The translations under genes and the position numbers were made by a program. Positions 18,348-25,587 of a stretch of 48,002 nucleotides of DNA are shown one piece after another. The stretch's first letter is position 1. Each line of letters begins with the position of its first letter. Source of the DNA: Burkholderiaceae bacterium (GTDB taxonomy: Bacteria > Pseudomonadota > Gammaproteobacteria > Burkholderiales > Burkholderiaceae_A); the NCBI GenBank assembly GCA_018402635.1, contig JAGYIP010000006.1, positions 1 through 48,002 of the forward strand, read 5' to 3'. The notes below the pieces were generated by a model. It was given only the letters and a program-made list of their open reading frames with translations, had not been told where the DNA came from and did not search any database.

Positions 18348-19522
18348 ATGCATCAGGAGCCCCAAGCAATGCAAGACGATCTGGCTTCAGGCCAAGCAGG
18401 ACAAACCACCACAGCGCCCGCTGGCTCTGACGGTCAGGCAACGCCTCGGCCTAAGCGGCGTTTAAAGTGGAGCAACAAGGCCGGAGAAATTATTCGCTCC
18501 AACAATGCCCACGAGGTCTCGATGATTGAAGGGGGCACGGTGGCATTAGGCCGTAAGGCCATTCCCCAAGGTTCCGATTCCCGCTCTATTGATGATGATT
18601 TTCAATCGGCGGCTGGCTCATCCTCGGGCTACGGGCGCGACCGGTTCGTGACAGCCGCACGTGGTGGCAAGGCCGATCGATTCGAGTCGGCTGGGGCGTC
18701 TGCGGGGGCAGCAGACCGCAACCTGGCAGGTCAAGGTCAGGCCGGAATCGAAGACCGTTATGCCGCGGGTCAGGCGGGGCCCGCTATTCGAGACAACTAC
18801 CAGGGCGGCCCCGAGAGCCGCAAACAGGCCGCTGTTGAGGGCCCAAGCGTTCAACGTGAAGGCTTTGAAGATCGCACCGAGGGCGGTGGTGATGCGGGCG
18901 CACTTAACGATCGATTGACGGGCGCAGCTGCTGGCGCTGCTATTAACGACCGGTTTCAAGGCGGTGGCGATACCAAGCCCATTAACGACCGCAACCAGGG
19001 GGCAGGTGGCGCCGATGCCTTCAACGACCGCAATCAGGCAGGCGGTGGCGCCGATGCTCTGAACGATCGCAACCAGGGGGCGGTGGCGCCGATGCTCTGA
19101 ACGACCGCAATCAGGGTGCAGGCGGCCCACAGGCTTTCAATGACCGCAATCAGGCCGGTCAGGCACCTGCAGGCAAGGCCTCTGGCTTTGTCTCCCTTGA
19201 GAAAGCCATTGTTGAGCGGGGCCGTATTTCGCTTACCGAAGAGGCATTGCGTCGGGCGAATTCTGGGCATTGGGGCAGTCGTAAGCCAAGCCGCATTGAC
19301 GAACTCTTGCGCAAAGTGCCCAAGCCCGTTTTCGAGCCGGTGAACTATTTTGGCGATGTCGAAAAAATAAAGCAGCGATTAACTGGAATTCGTGAGCAAA
19401 CTGCCGATATACGAAAGGGACTGGCAACGGTATCGGTTGCCCCGAGTAGCGCTGGGCCGGCGGGCAGCGCGGTCTCTCGAATTAGAAAGGCACAACCATG
19501 GCAGAAGAAAAGTCCGCAGTAG
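18348..19522 (+). CDS. NDR-repeat protein of unknown function (frameshifted)
   Basis: Joined product about 391 aa, not recognised. I chose ATG 18348 over TTG 18333 because CAAGGG lies just before it. Residues 30-70 are basic (RPKRRLKWSNKAGEI). From about residue 85 there is a 13-residue repeat centred on DR, becoming regular as NDRNQGAGGADAL-like units at the DNA level. A non-repeat C-terminal part follows (SLEKAIVERGRISLTEEALR onward) with KVPKPVFEPVNYFGDVEKIK and a helical end. The first frame stops at 19100 because one base is missing near 19076-19083; the other frame continues to 19522 and overlaps the next gene's start by 25 bases. No signal peptide or membrane helix. Position suggests a flagellar accessory role. 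Confidence 0.68.
18867..19177 (+). repeat. 39-base coding tandem repeat
   Basis: Units beginning near AACGA(C/T)CGC start at 18906, 18945, 18984, 19023, 19062, 19100 and 19139, that is a 39-base period with a single 38-base step between 19062 and 19100. A more diverged unit precedes at 18867. Each unit encodes 13 residues with NDR at the front. Confidence 0.9.
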
Positions 19523-20589
19523 ACGAGAAAGAACCTGGGCAGGAGGCGTCTGACGCACAAGGCACTGAGAAGACTGCCGGGCAGGAGCCTATTGCTGATG
19601 AGGTTGAAGAGGCTCTTGAGCAAGAGCCCATAGATCCAACCCTCATTCAAGAGCTCAAGGCCGCTGAGGCAGACTTTCGTGCGGCCGAGAAGGCGCATCT
19701 GCAGGCAAAAAAAGAGGCGGAGAAGGCTGCCGACCAGTTGCAGACCATCATCTCCACCGTTTTAGATGCTGCCGAAGTCGCCAATAAAGCGGCGAGTTCG
19801 GCCTCAACGACGCACAAGTCGTTATTTGAGGCAACAAGTCGGCTAACGAAAGGGGCAACTCAAGGCCAGAAGATCACCGGTTTTTTGCTTGCTGCGTCAG
19901 TTATGTTTATTTTGGCCGGTGCCGGTGTCTTTGCTGCCATGGCCGTTCAAATGGGAAGCAAAATTGGGCAGTCCGATATTCTTCTCGTTAAGATGAGCAC
20001 CCAGCTTATTGAGTTTCGTGACAGCCTCGAGTCGGTGCGCGGTATGAACCAAGACCTAATGGGAATGGCCAAGCGCAACGAGGAGATCTCTCAGACCTAT
20101 CAGCAGATCGCAGCCCGTGTTGAGGAGCTTGCGGCGTCACTGAAGAAGCAAGAAGAGTCCATGGCCAAGCAGGCCGAGGAGGACACCAAGCGGTTTGCCG
20201 AGCTCTCTAAGCCCAAGGCCTTGCCACCCAACCCACAGCTTGATGCGCTTTTAAAGCAGGTTGCAGGCCTTGAGGGGCAGATTAAGTCGCAGTCCAAGGC
20301 GCTCTCTGACGCAAGCGGCAAGATCGTTGCGGTGAACAAAGAGGTCAGCAGCGTAACGAAAAACGTCACTGCCGTAACCGAGGAGGTGCAGAAGCTGCAG
20401 ACGGTTGGGGGCAACGTGAACAACCTCAAGCGTCAGCTTGAGGCCCTTATCACCCTTGAGCAGCAGCGCTACAAAGAGGCACTTCGTGATGCCACACGAC
20501 GTGGTCAGGCCGAGGCCTTTGTGGCCTTTCCCAAGCGTGATGCGGGTGGACCGGACGGGGCCGAGGCAAGACCCCGGGCGACCAACTAG
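19498..20589 (+). CDS. Membrane coiled-coil protein of unknown function
   Basis: 363 aa, not recognised. The first 55 residues are acidic; residues 55-115 form an Ala/Glu/Lys-rich helix. One transmembrane segment is at about 123-147 (ITGFLLAASVMFILAGAGVF). The remainder, to about residue 335, is predicted to be long coiled coil with heptad-like Leu/Val spacing (KLQTVGGNVNNLKRQLEALI and similar), with a short Pro break near 240. The tail is charged. The layout recalls chemoreceptor-like or septum-associated coiled-coil proteins, but there is no methyl-accepting hairpin motif. It is the last gene of the fliK operon and overlaps the previous gene by 25 bases. Confidence 0.78.
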   Translation: MAEEKSAVDEKEPGQEASDAQGTEKTAGQEPIADEVEEALEQEPIDPTLIQELKAAEADFRAAEKAHLQAKKEAEKAADQLQTIISTVLDAAEVANKAASSASTTHKSLFEATSRLTKGATQGQKITGFLLAASVMFILAGAGVFAAMAVQMGSKIGQSDILLVKMSTQLIEFRDSLESVRGMNQDLMGMAKRNEEISQTYQQIAARVEELAASLKKQEESMAKQAEEDTKRFAELSKPKALPPNPQLDALLKQVAGLEGQIKSQSKALSDASGKIVAVNKEVSSVTKNVTAVTEEVQKLQTVGGNVNNLKRQLEALITLEQQRYKEALRDATRRGQAEAFVAFPKRDAGGPDGAEARPRATN

Positions 20590-20593
20590 ACAG

Positions 20594-20615
20594 CTTGCTT
20601 AATGCTTAAGGCAAG
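20594..20615 (+). terminator. Weak hairpin after the fliK operon
   Basis: CTTGC-TTAA pairs with TTAA-G-GCAAG around a TGC loop, five bases after the stop codon. There is no T run, so this may be only an mRNA-stabilising stem or part of a factor-dependent terminator. It lies between convergent genes. Confidence 0.3.
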
Positions 20616-20679
20616 AGGCGCTGGGCCTTAGCCTGCTGCGCCAGCCCGAGAGGCCTGCCCAGAGGGGTGATCCACGGGG

Positions 20680-21234
20680 CTAGGGCTTACTGGGGTCGTG
20701 AACCAGTAGAAACATTAAAGGCTGAGTGCGTCGGGTGCGGCAGTGGCCAACACCGGTGAAAGAGTAAACCGTGCAGGCCTGCCAGGGAGAGCCCATCTGG
20801 GACGAGGTTGTCCAGAAGTTTTCAATGGGCAGGTTAGGAAAGGCTGTAGGGTTAAAGGCCGGGTTGTCGCATTTGGTTTCGGCCAGGTCTTTTAATTCGT
20901 TGTAACTTGGAACTCGCCAGGTTTTCCCCGAGGCCTTCGAGAACTCTGCCGCATAGCTTTGGGCTTCTTCAAAGGAGAGTTCGGCGGGGTCCCCCACGCA
21001 GGCGTCGTCGAGCCATGCCATGCCTGCGGCACAGCGATACCAGAGCAGTTGAGATGCAGTATCCTTAACAACTTCGGGGCTTTGAAGCTTGAACCGGCCC
21101 ATGTCTCCGGCAGTAAAATATGCATCACACGCGGGCGTCTGCCTAAGAGATTCCGCACAGCCCAATAACCCAACAAAGCAAGCTGCGCCAAGTCCAATTT
21201 GCCAGATACGCTTTAATGCAAGGTGGCCGGTCAT
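20680..21234 (-). CDS. DUF1566-type lipoprotein
   Basis: About 184 aa from the ATG at 21234; this start gives a lipoprotein signal peptide with lipobox LLGC at residues 18-21, whereas the frame open to 21345 would run into the motA coding region on the other strand. The mature part has the DUF1566 (Lcl C-terminal) pattern: VKDTASQLLWYRCAAGMAW, a WRVPSYNELKDLAE core and FWTTSSQ followed by a mostly beta C-terminus. Function of this family is unknown; several members are secreted or surface-attached. Divergent from motA, with 74 bases between starts. Confidence 0.78.
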   Translation of the reverse strand: MTGHLALKRIWQIGLGAACFVGLLGCAESLRQTPACDAYFTAGDMGRFKLQSPEVVKDTASQLLWYRCAAGMAWLDDACVGDPAELSFEEAQSYAAEFSKASGKTWRVPSYNELKDLAETKCDNPAFNPTAFPNLPIENFWTTSSQMGSPWQACTVYSFTGVGHCRTRRTQPLMFLLVHDPSKP

Positions 21235-21260
21235 CAAGTCTTCAAATAATTGGTCGAATC
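21234..21260 (+). promoter_or_regulatory. Probable sigma-28 promoter of motAB
   Basis: A -35 box TCAAGTCT and a -10 box GTCGAATC separated by 11 bases. The layout matches sigma-28 (TAAAGTTT-N11-GCCGATAA) with a changed -10, and the same form occurs before flgM, flgP and fliD. It gives a leader of about 40 bases before motA. Confidence 0.55.
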
Positions 21261-21308
21261 TGTCTTTACTATACGCGAGTGACTTAACCGCAGAGGAGTT
21301 TGTAGGCA

Positions 21309-22067
21309 ATGGATATCGCAACGATCGTTGGTCTTGCAGGGGCATTTTTCATGGTGATTATGGCCATGGGCGACCCTGGGCCGTTTATTGATGTCCCTTC
21401 TATTCTCATCGTGGTCGTGGGTACCGCGTTTGTTGTTTTAGCCCGGTCGTCCATTCCCGAATTCATTGGCGCCATTGGTTATGGCATGAAGACCATTAAG
21501 TTTAAAGCCGAAACGCCGGTTGAGCTTATTGAAAAGCTTGTTGAGCTTGGAACGATTGCCAAGAAGGACGGCATGATTGCCCTGGAAGGCCAAGACATTG
21601 CCAACAAGTTCTTGGCCAAGGGTGTGCGCATGATGGTTGACGGCACCGATGCCAAGCTGATTCAGAAGTCCATGGAGATCGAGGCCGCGCAGGTGAAATA
21701 CCAGGCGGGGCTTGCCAAGCTTGTCTGGGAATCTATTAAGGAAGTGGCACCCGCCATGGGCATGATCGGAACGCTCGTGGGCCTTGTCATTATGTTGGGC
21801 AACATGTCCGACCCGAAGTCCATTGGCCCTGCCTTCGCGGTGGCATTGTTAACAACCATGTACGGCGCCGTTATTGCCAACATGATTGCCATTCCCGTTA
21901 TTCAGAAGGTGGTGAACAACGACGCCAAAGTTGACCTCAACAACCAGCTTATTGTTGAGGCCCTTATGTTTATTGCCAGTGGCGGTAACCCACGGCTCTT
22001 GCCCGATGTTCTAGCGGGCTACGTAGCGCCCAAAGATCAGGCCAAGCTTGAGGCTATTAAAGGCTAA
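21309..22067 (+). CDS. motA: Flagellar motor stator protein MotA (PomA type)
   Basis: 252 aa, with four transmembrane helices. It forms the torque-generating stator with MotB. The start MDIATIVGLAGAFFMVIMAM and the overall length match PomA of sodium-driven motors more than enteric MotA (about 295 aa). The conserved loop region around helix 3 is EVAPAMGMIGTLVGLVIMLG, followed by AFAVALLTTMYGAVIANMIA. The cytoplasmic loop keeps charged residues near GVRMMVDGTDAKLIQKSMEI. A GAGGAG site precedes the ATG. Sodium versus proton use is not provable from this alone. Confidence 0.95.
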   Translation: MDIATIVGLAGAFFMVIMAMGDPGPFIDVPSILIVVVGTAFVVLARSSIPEFIGAIGYGMKTIKFKAETPVELIEKLVELGTIAKKDGMIALEGQDIANKFLAKGVRMMVDGTDAKLIQKSMEIEAAQVKYQAGLAKLVWESIKEVAPAMGMIGTLVGLVIMLGNMSDPKSIGPAFAVALLTTMYGAVIANMIAIPVIQKVVNNDAKVDLNNQLIVEALMFIASGGNPRLLPDVLAGYVAPKDQAKLEAIKG

Positions 22068-22092
22068 CAGAAACGGGTAGGGGCTAAAAAGT

Positions 22093-22123
22093 GCGAGCAG
22101 CCCCATGTCTTTGGGGGCCTCGC
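22093..22123 (+). other. Strong hairpin between motA and motB
   Basis: GCGAG and GCCCC pair with GGGGC and CTCGC, with a two-base CA bulge and a loop of about nine bases. There is no T run, so it is more likely to adjust motB expression or mRNA decay than to terminate. Confidence 0.6.
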
Positions 22124-22155
22124 TTCCGCAGGCAGGCTAAAACTTAAGAGACGGT

Positions 22156-23577
22156 ATGGCAGACGAAGACAAAAAGCCAGAAGATGAAGAGGTAAAGGCC
22201 GAAGGCGCTGAAGGTGCCGAGGCCGAGGCGCCTGCGCCACCGCCGCCTGTTGAAGAGGCTCCCGCCGAAGAGGCCCCAGCAGCCGCAGAGGAAGAGGAGA
22301 CCAAGTGCGAGGAATGCCCGGAATGCCCTCCTGTGGGTGCTCCTGCCTGGATGGCCACCTTTGCCGACATGGCCACACTGCTTATGGCCTTCTTCGTTCT
22401 TATTTTGTCCTTTGCGGAAATGAACGTCCCGAAGTTCAAGCAAATTTCGGGCTCGTTAAAAAACTCCTTTGGAGTGCAGCGCCTTATTCCAACGGTCGAG
22501 TCGCCTAAGGCCACCAGCATTATTGCGCAGCAGTTTTCTCCGGCCGTGGCTCAGCCTACTGTTGTTGACGCAATTCGTCAGGACACCACCAACGACCGAT
22601 TGGAAAATGTTGAGTTAAAGACGGAGACCAAAACAGAAGATCCACGCCCCGACCCCGAGACCCAGGCGCAGGCCAAGGCCGTAGAGAAGGCGCTTGCTGA
22701 AGAAATTGCTAAGGGCCTTGTTGAAGTGAAGGCCGAGGGCAAGAAGGTGGTTGTGCAGATGAACCCCCCCGTGGGTAAAGACCAAGGCCAAGGCGGTGGT
22801 GCAGGCACGCAGGGTGCGCAGGCTGCAGGCGGTGGCGCGACGGGGGAATCCAGTGCAGGCGGTGGCGAGCAGGGCGCCAAGATGGCAGGTGCGGCCGACA
22901 AGGGTGAATCGGCTGCCGGGGGTGGAACGGGCCAGAAGGGCGAATCAACCGCAGGCGTTGTACCGCAAGAAACCATTGAAATTTTTGCCAAGGTGGCCCA
23001 GGTTCAGTCACAAATAACCGCTCAGGTGGAGGTTCGCGCGGCAGGCGCCCAGGCCGAAGGAGCCGGCGGGGCTACTGGTCAGGCCGGAACGAAGGCGGGT
23101 GCGGCAGGCACTGCGGGTGCCAGCGAGGCCGAGGTGGCCAACCGGCTGCAGCAAATTCAGTCCGACCTTGCCAAAGAAATTGCCAATGGGCAGGCCGAGG
23201 TCTTCCGAGACGGCATGAAGATTGTGATTCGTCTGGCAGAGCAAGGCTCGTTTGTCAGCGGCCGCTCCGAGTTGCAGCAGAGCTTTCTGCCCTTGCTTGA
23301 AAAGGTTGGGAAAACCGTGGCCTCGGGCAATGGTCAGGTGAAGATCGAGGGCCACACCGACAACGTTCCGGTGGTGATGAACGAGCGGTTTAAATCGAAC
23401 TGGGATTTATCCGCCGCCCGCTCCTCGGCCGTGGCCGACTTCATGGCCCAGCGCGCCGGTGTTGCCATGAGCCGCATCAGCGTCAGTGGCCATGCCGATA
23501 CCCGGCCAGTGGACGTCAACACCACGGCCACAGGCCGCGCAAAAAATCGGCGTATTGAAATTATTGTTGACGGCTGA
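22156..23577 (+). CDS. motB: Flagellar motor stator protein MotB (PomB type), expanded
   Basis: 473 aa, against roughly 300-350 for the family. The N-terminus is very acidic and ends in a cysteine cluster KCEECPECPP, as in PomB-like proteins. The transmembrane segment PAWMATFADMATLLMAFFVL contains the ion-binding Asp at about residue 71. The plug and linker region is enlarged: residues about 179-202 (LAEEIAKGLVEVKAEGKKVV) are echoed at about 338-360 (LAKEIANGQAEVFRDGMKIV), with a Gly/Ala-rich insert between them. The OmpA-type peptidoglycan-binding domain occupies about 375-473 (VKIEGHTDNVPV, WDLSAARSSAV, SGHADTRPV). It converges on the regulator with one base between stop codons. Confidence 0.95.
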   Translation: MADEDKKPEDEEVKAEGAEGAEAEAPAPPPPVEEAPAEEAPAAAEEEETKCEECPECPPVGAPAWMATFADMATLLMAFFVLILSFAEMNVPKFKQISGSLKNSFGVQRLIPTVESPKATSIIAQQFSPAVAQPTVVDAIRQDTTNDRLENVELKTETKTEDPRPDPETQAQAKAVEKALAEEIAKGLVEVKAEGKKVVVQMNPPVGKDQGQGGGAGTQGAQAAGGGATGESSAGGGEQGAKMAGAADKGESAAGGGTGQKGESTAGVVPQETIEIFAKVAQVQSQITAQVEVRAAGAQAEGAGGATGQAGTKAGAAGTAGASEAEVANRLQQIQSDLAKEIANGQAEVFRDGMKIVIRLAEQGSFVSGRSELQQSFLPLLEKVGKTVASGNGQVKIEGHTDNVPVVMNERFKSNWDLSAARSSAVADFMAQRAGVAMSRISVSGHADTRPVDVNTTATGRAKNRRIEIIVDG

Positions 23578-23578
23578 T

Positions 23579-24811
23579 TTAAGCGGTTGAAGGCTCGTCG
23601 GCCTGCGCCTTTAGGTTGTACTTATTAATCTTTTCAATCAGCGTTGTTCGCTGAATAGCCAGAATGCGAGCCGTCTGCGAGACATTGCCGTCTGCCTGTT
23701 GCAACGCCTGCTCAATTAGTGTTTTTTCAAGCTCCGCAATTCGTTGTTTCAGTGGAATGGAATCGATAGCAGGCAGCGGCGTGCCCTGGGCCAAGGCAAT
23801 AAGGTCTTCAATGGGGTTGTAGTTGGCGGGGCCTGGCAGCTCAGGCAACAGGCTTGACGTGTCGTCTGCCTCAATGCTGGCCGGTTTCAATTCGTCGTTA
23901 CTCGGGTCTGCTAGAAGCTCGTCGGCAAGCATGCTCTGGTCAGAGGCCGGGGTTGCGATTGCGGTTGCGGTAGCCTGGGGCTGCGTTGCTGCGGCAGCGT
24001 CTGTGGCGCCCTCTAAAAGCCTGTCGCGCAGCCCCTTGGGCAGCATCATGGCAGGAATGTCGGTGTAGCAAATAGATTTGCCCGGAAAGAGCGCGCTAAA
24101 GCGGGCCATAAGGTTTGAGAGCTCGCGAATGTTGCCTGGCCAGGGGTAACTGTGCAGCTCGTGCATCAGACGCTCAGAGAGTTCTATGGGCAGTTTATTG
24201 GGGTTGGCATGAACCCTGCCAAAGTGTTCGCAAAGCGCCGCGATGTCCTCAGGCCGTTCACGCAAGGGCGGCGTGGTCACCGGAAGAACATTCAGGCGGT
24301 AGTAAAGGTCTTCACGAAAACGACCTGTTTGTACCTCAAGCTCAAGGTCTTTATGGGTGGCAGCCACCACGCGCACGTTAATGTCGATGGGCTTATTTGA
24401 CCCAATGGGGTCCACGCTTCGCTCTTGCAGCACGCGCAGAAGCTTGACCTGCATATCGAGGGGGAGGTCGCCAATTTCATCAAGAAACAGGGTGCCGTCT
24501 TGGGCAAGTTCAAAGCGACCCATGCGGTCGGAGATGGCCCCTGTGAAAGCCCCCTTGCGGTGGCCGAAAAGCTCGCTTTCAATAAGGTCTTTGGGAATGG
24601 CGCCACAGTTCACCGGCACAAACCGCTTGGCTGCTCGCTGAGAATAGTCGTGCAGGGCGCGCGCAACCAGCTCTTTGCCGGTGCCGCTTTCGCCAATAAC
24701 CAATACGGTTGCGTCCGACTGGGCAACGGACTCGATAAGCCGCTTTAGACTTAAGATGGTTTCGCTGCGCCCGATTATTGCGTCAAGGCTCACGGAACTT
24801 AGTGCTCCCAA
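23579..24811 (-). CDS. Sigma-54-dependent transcriptional activator (FleQ/FlrC type, no receiver domain)
   Basis: 410 aa from a TTG at 24811; a GTG at 24793 is an alternative with GGGAG upstream. The AAA+ domain starts almost at residue 1: [14 protein letters not shown] (Walker A), [20 protein letters not shown] containing the sigma-54-contacting GAFTGA loop, [20 protein letters not shown] (Walker B), [15 protein letters not shown] and [14 protein letters not shown] low-complexity linker leads to a Fis-type helix-turn-helix ([20 protein letters not shown]). There is no N-terminal receiver or FleQ domain, so control could come through FlhG or another partner. It is the obvious candidate to activate the sigma-54 promoters in this window. 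Confidence 0.92.
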   Translation of the reverse strand: MGALSSVSLDAIIGRSETILSLKRLIESVAQSDATVLVIGESGTGKELVARALHDYSQRAAKRFVPVNCGAIPKDLIESELFGHRKGAFTGAISDRMGRFELAQDGTLFLDEIGDLPLDMQVKLLRVLQERSVDPIGSNKPIDINVRVVAATHKDLELEVQTGRFREDLYYRLNVLPVTTPPLRERPEDIAALCEHFGRVHANPNKLPIELSERLMHELHSYPWPGNIRELSNLMARFSALFPGKSICYTDIPAMMLPKGLRDRLLEGATDAAAATQPQATATAIATPASDQSMLADELLADPSNDELKPASIEADDTSSLLPELPGPANYNPIEDLIALAQGTPLPAIDSIPLKQRIAELEKTLIEQALQQADGNVSQTARILAIQRTTLIEKINKYNLKAQADEPSTA

Positions 24812-24855
24812 TGTATGCAGAGCTTTGAGTTTACGGGAATTTCGGCTGTTTTAAT

Positions 24856-24882
24856 TAAAGCATCCCTAGCCCCGGTCGAATT
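24856..24882 (+). promoter_or_regulatory. Probable sigma-28 promoter of flgP
   Basis: TAAAGCAT, 11 bases, GTCGAATT. The -10 half is identical to that before fliD and seven of its eight bases match the one before motA. Predicted leader about 38 bases. Confidence 0.5.
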
Positions 24883-24927
24883 TAAAAGTATTCGGCATTC
24901 GTGTCACCACCTTAGAAGGAACTCGAG

Positions 24928-25513
24928 ATGAAACGAAATCGTCTTTTAATTGCAATGGGAACGGGTCTAGTTGGCTTTGGCCTTGTGGGCTGCTCAAGCA
25001 TGCCCACTTTATCGGGTAACGTTCCGCCCATTCGAACGGGCGAGGTTATTGAGGTGGTTAAGCCAGTTTCATCACCAGAGACTGCAAAGACTGGTGCAGT
25101 CGAGCCTGAAGGCCAAGGCTCCTCCTAGTCCCAGTGGCCTTGTTCAGTCCATGATTGAGCGTCGTCAGTCCATGACAGCCACAGGCTACGCCGTGGTTAG
25201 CGTGCAGAACCATCGGCTGCCTGCTCAGCAACGGTTACTGGCCATTCGCGCCTCGAAGCTTGATGCCTACCGCTCCTTAACCGAGCAGGTTTATGGTCAG
25301 TACCTTGATGCCACCACAACCGTGGCCGACATGGTGGTGCAAAGCGATAGTTTTAGGGCGCGTGTTGAGGGTGTTATTTATGGCGCCAGCCTGGTAAGCA
25401 TTACCCCCGTTGGCGACGATACTTACGAGACAACCTTGTCGCTTGAGTCGGCTGTGGTGGACGACATTCGTAATTTGTATCTGGCTCAACTCACATCGGC
25501 TAGAACTCGCTAG
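24928..25513 (+). CDS. flgP: LPP20/FlgP-like lipoprotein (frameshifted)
   Basis: Joined product about 194 aa. The N-terminus is a lipoprotein signal with lipobox LVGC at about residues 18-21. After the break comes the LPP20-type domain: MTATGYAVVSVQNHRLPAQQ, RLLAIRASKLDAYRSLTEQV and YGQYLDATTTVADMVVQSDS, and an ALV-type beta region to the end. Vibrio FlgP is an outer-membrane lipoprotein of the H ring around the L/P rings. The first frame stops at 25128; removing one base near 25080-25115 joins EPEGQ to PPSPSGLVQSM. GAAGGAA precedes the ATG. FlgT-like gene follows, as in Vibrio, although flgO is absent. Confidence 0.75.
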
Positions 25514-25530
25514 TATGGTCTAGCAGGCCT

Positions 25531-25552
25531 TGCCCCGCATTTCGTCGGGGCA
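25531..25552 (+). other. GC-rich hairpin between flgP and flgT
   Basis: Perfect seven-base inverted repeat TGCCCCG / CGGGGCA with an eight-base loop, 17 bases after the flgP stop. No T run follows. Probably sets relative expression of the two genes. Confidence 0.5.
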
Positions 25553-25587
25553 GGCGAAAAGCCTAACCGAGCCGAAAGCCTTTCATC

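Noticed and set aside
18618..19130. 170-aa minus-strand frame with regular repeats
   Set aside because: Its repeats are just the complement of the 39-base coding repeat on the plus strand; no ribosome site.
18867..19177. Possible CRISPR array
   Set aside because: Period is 39 bases with no distinct spacers, and the repeat is in frame within a coding region.
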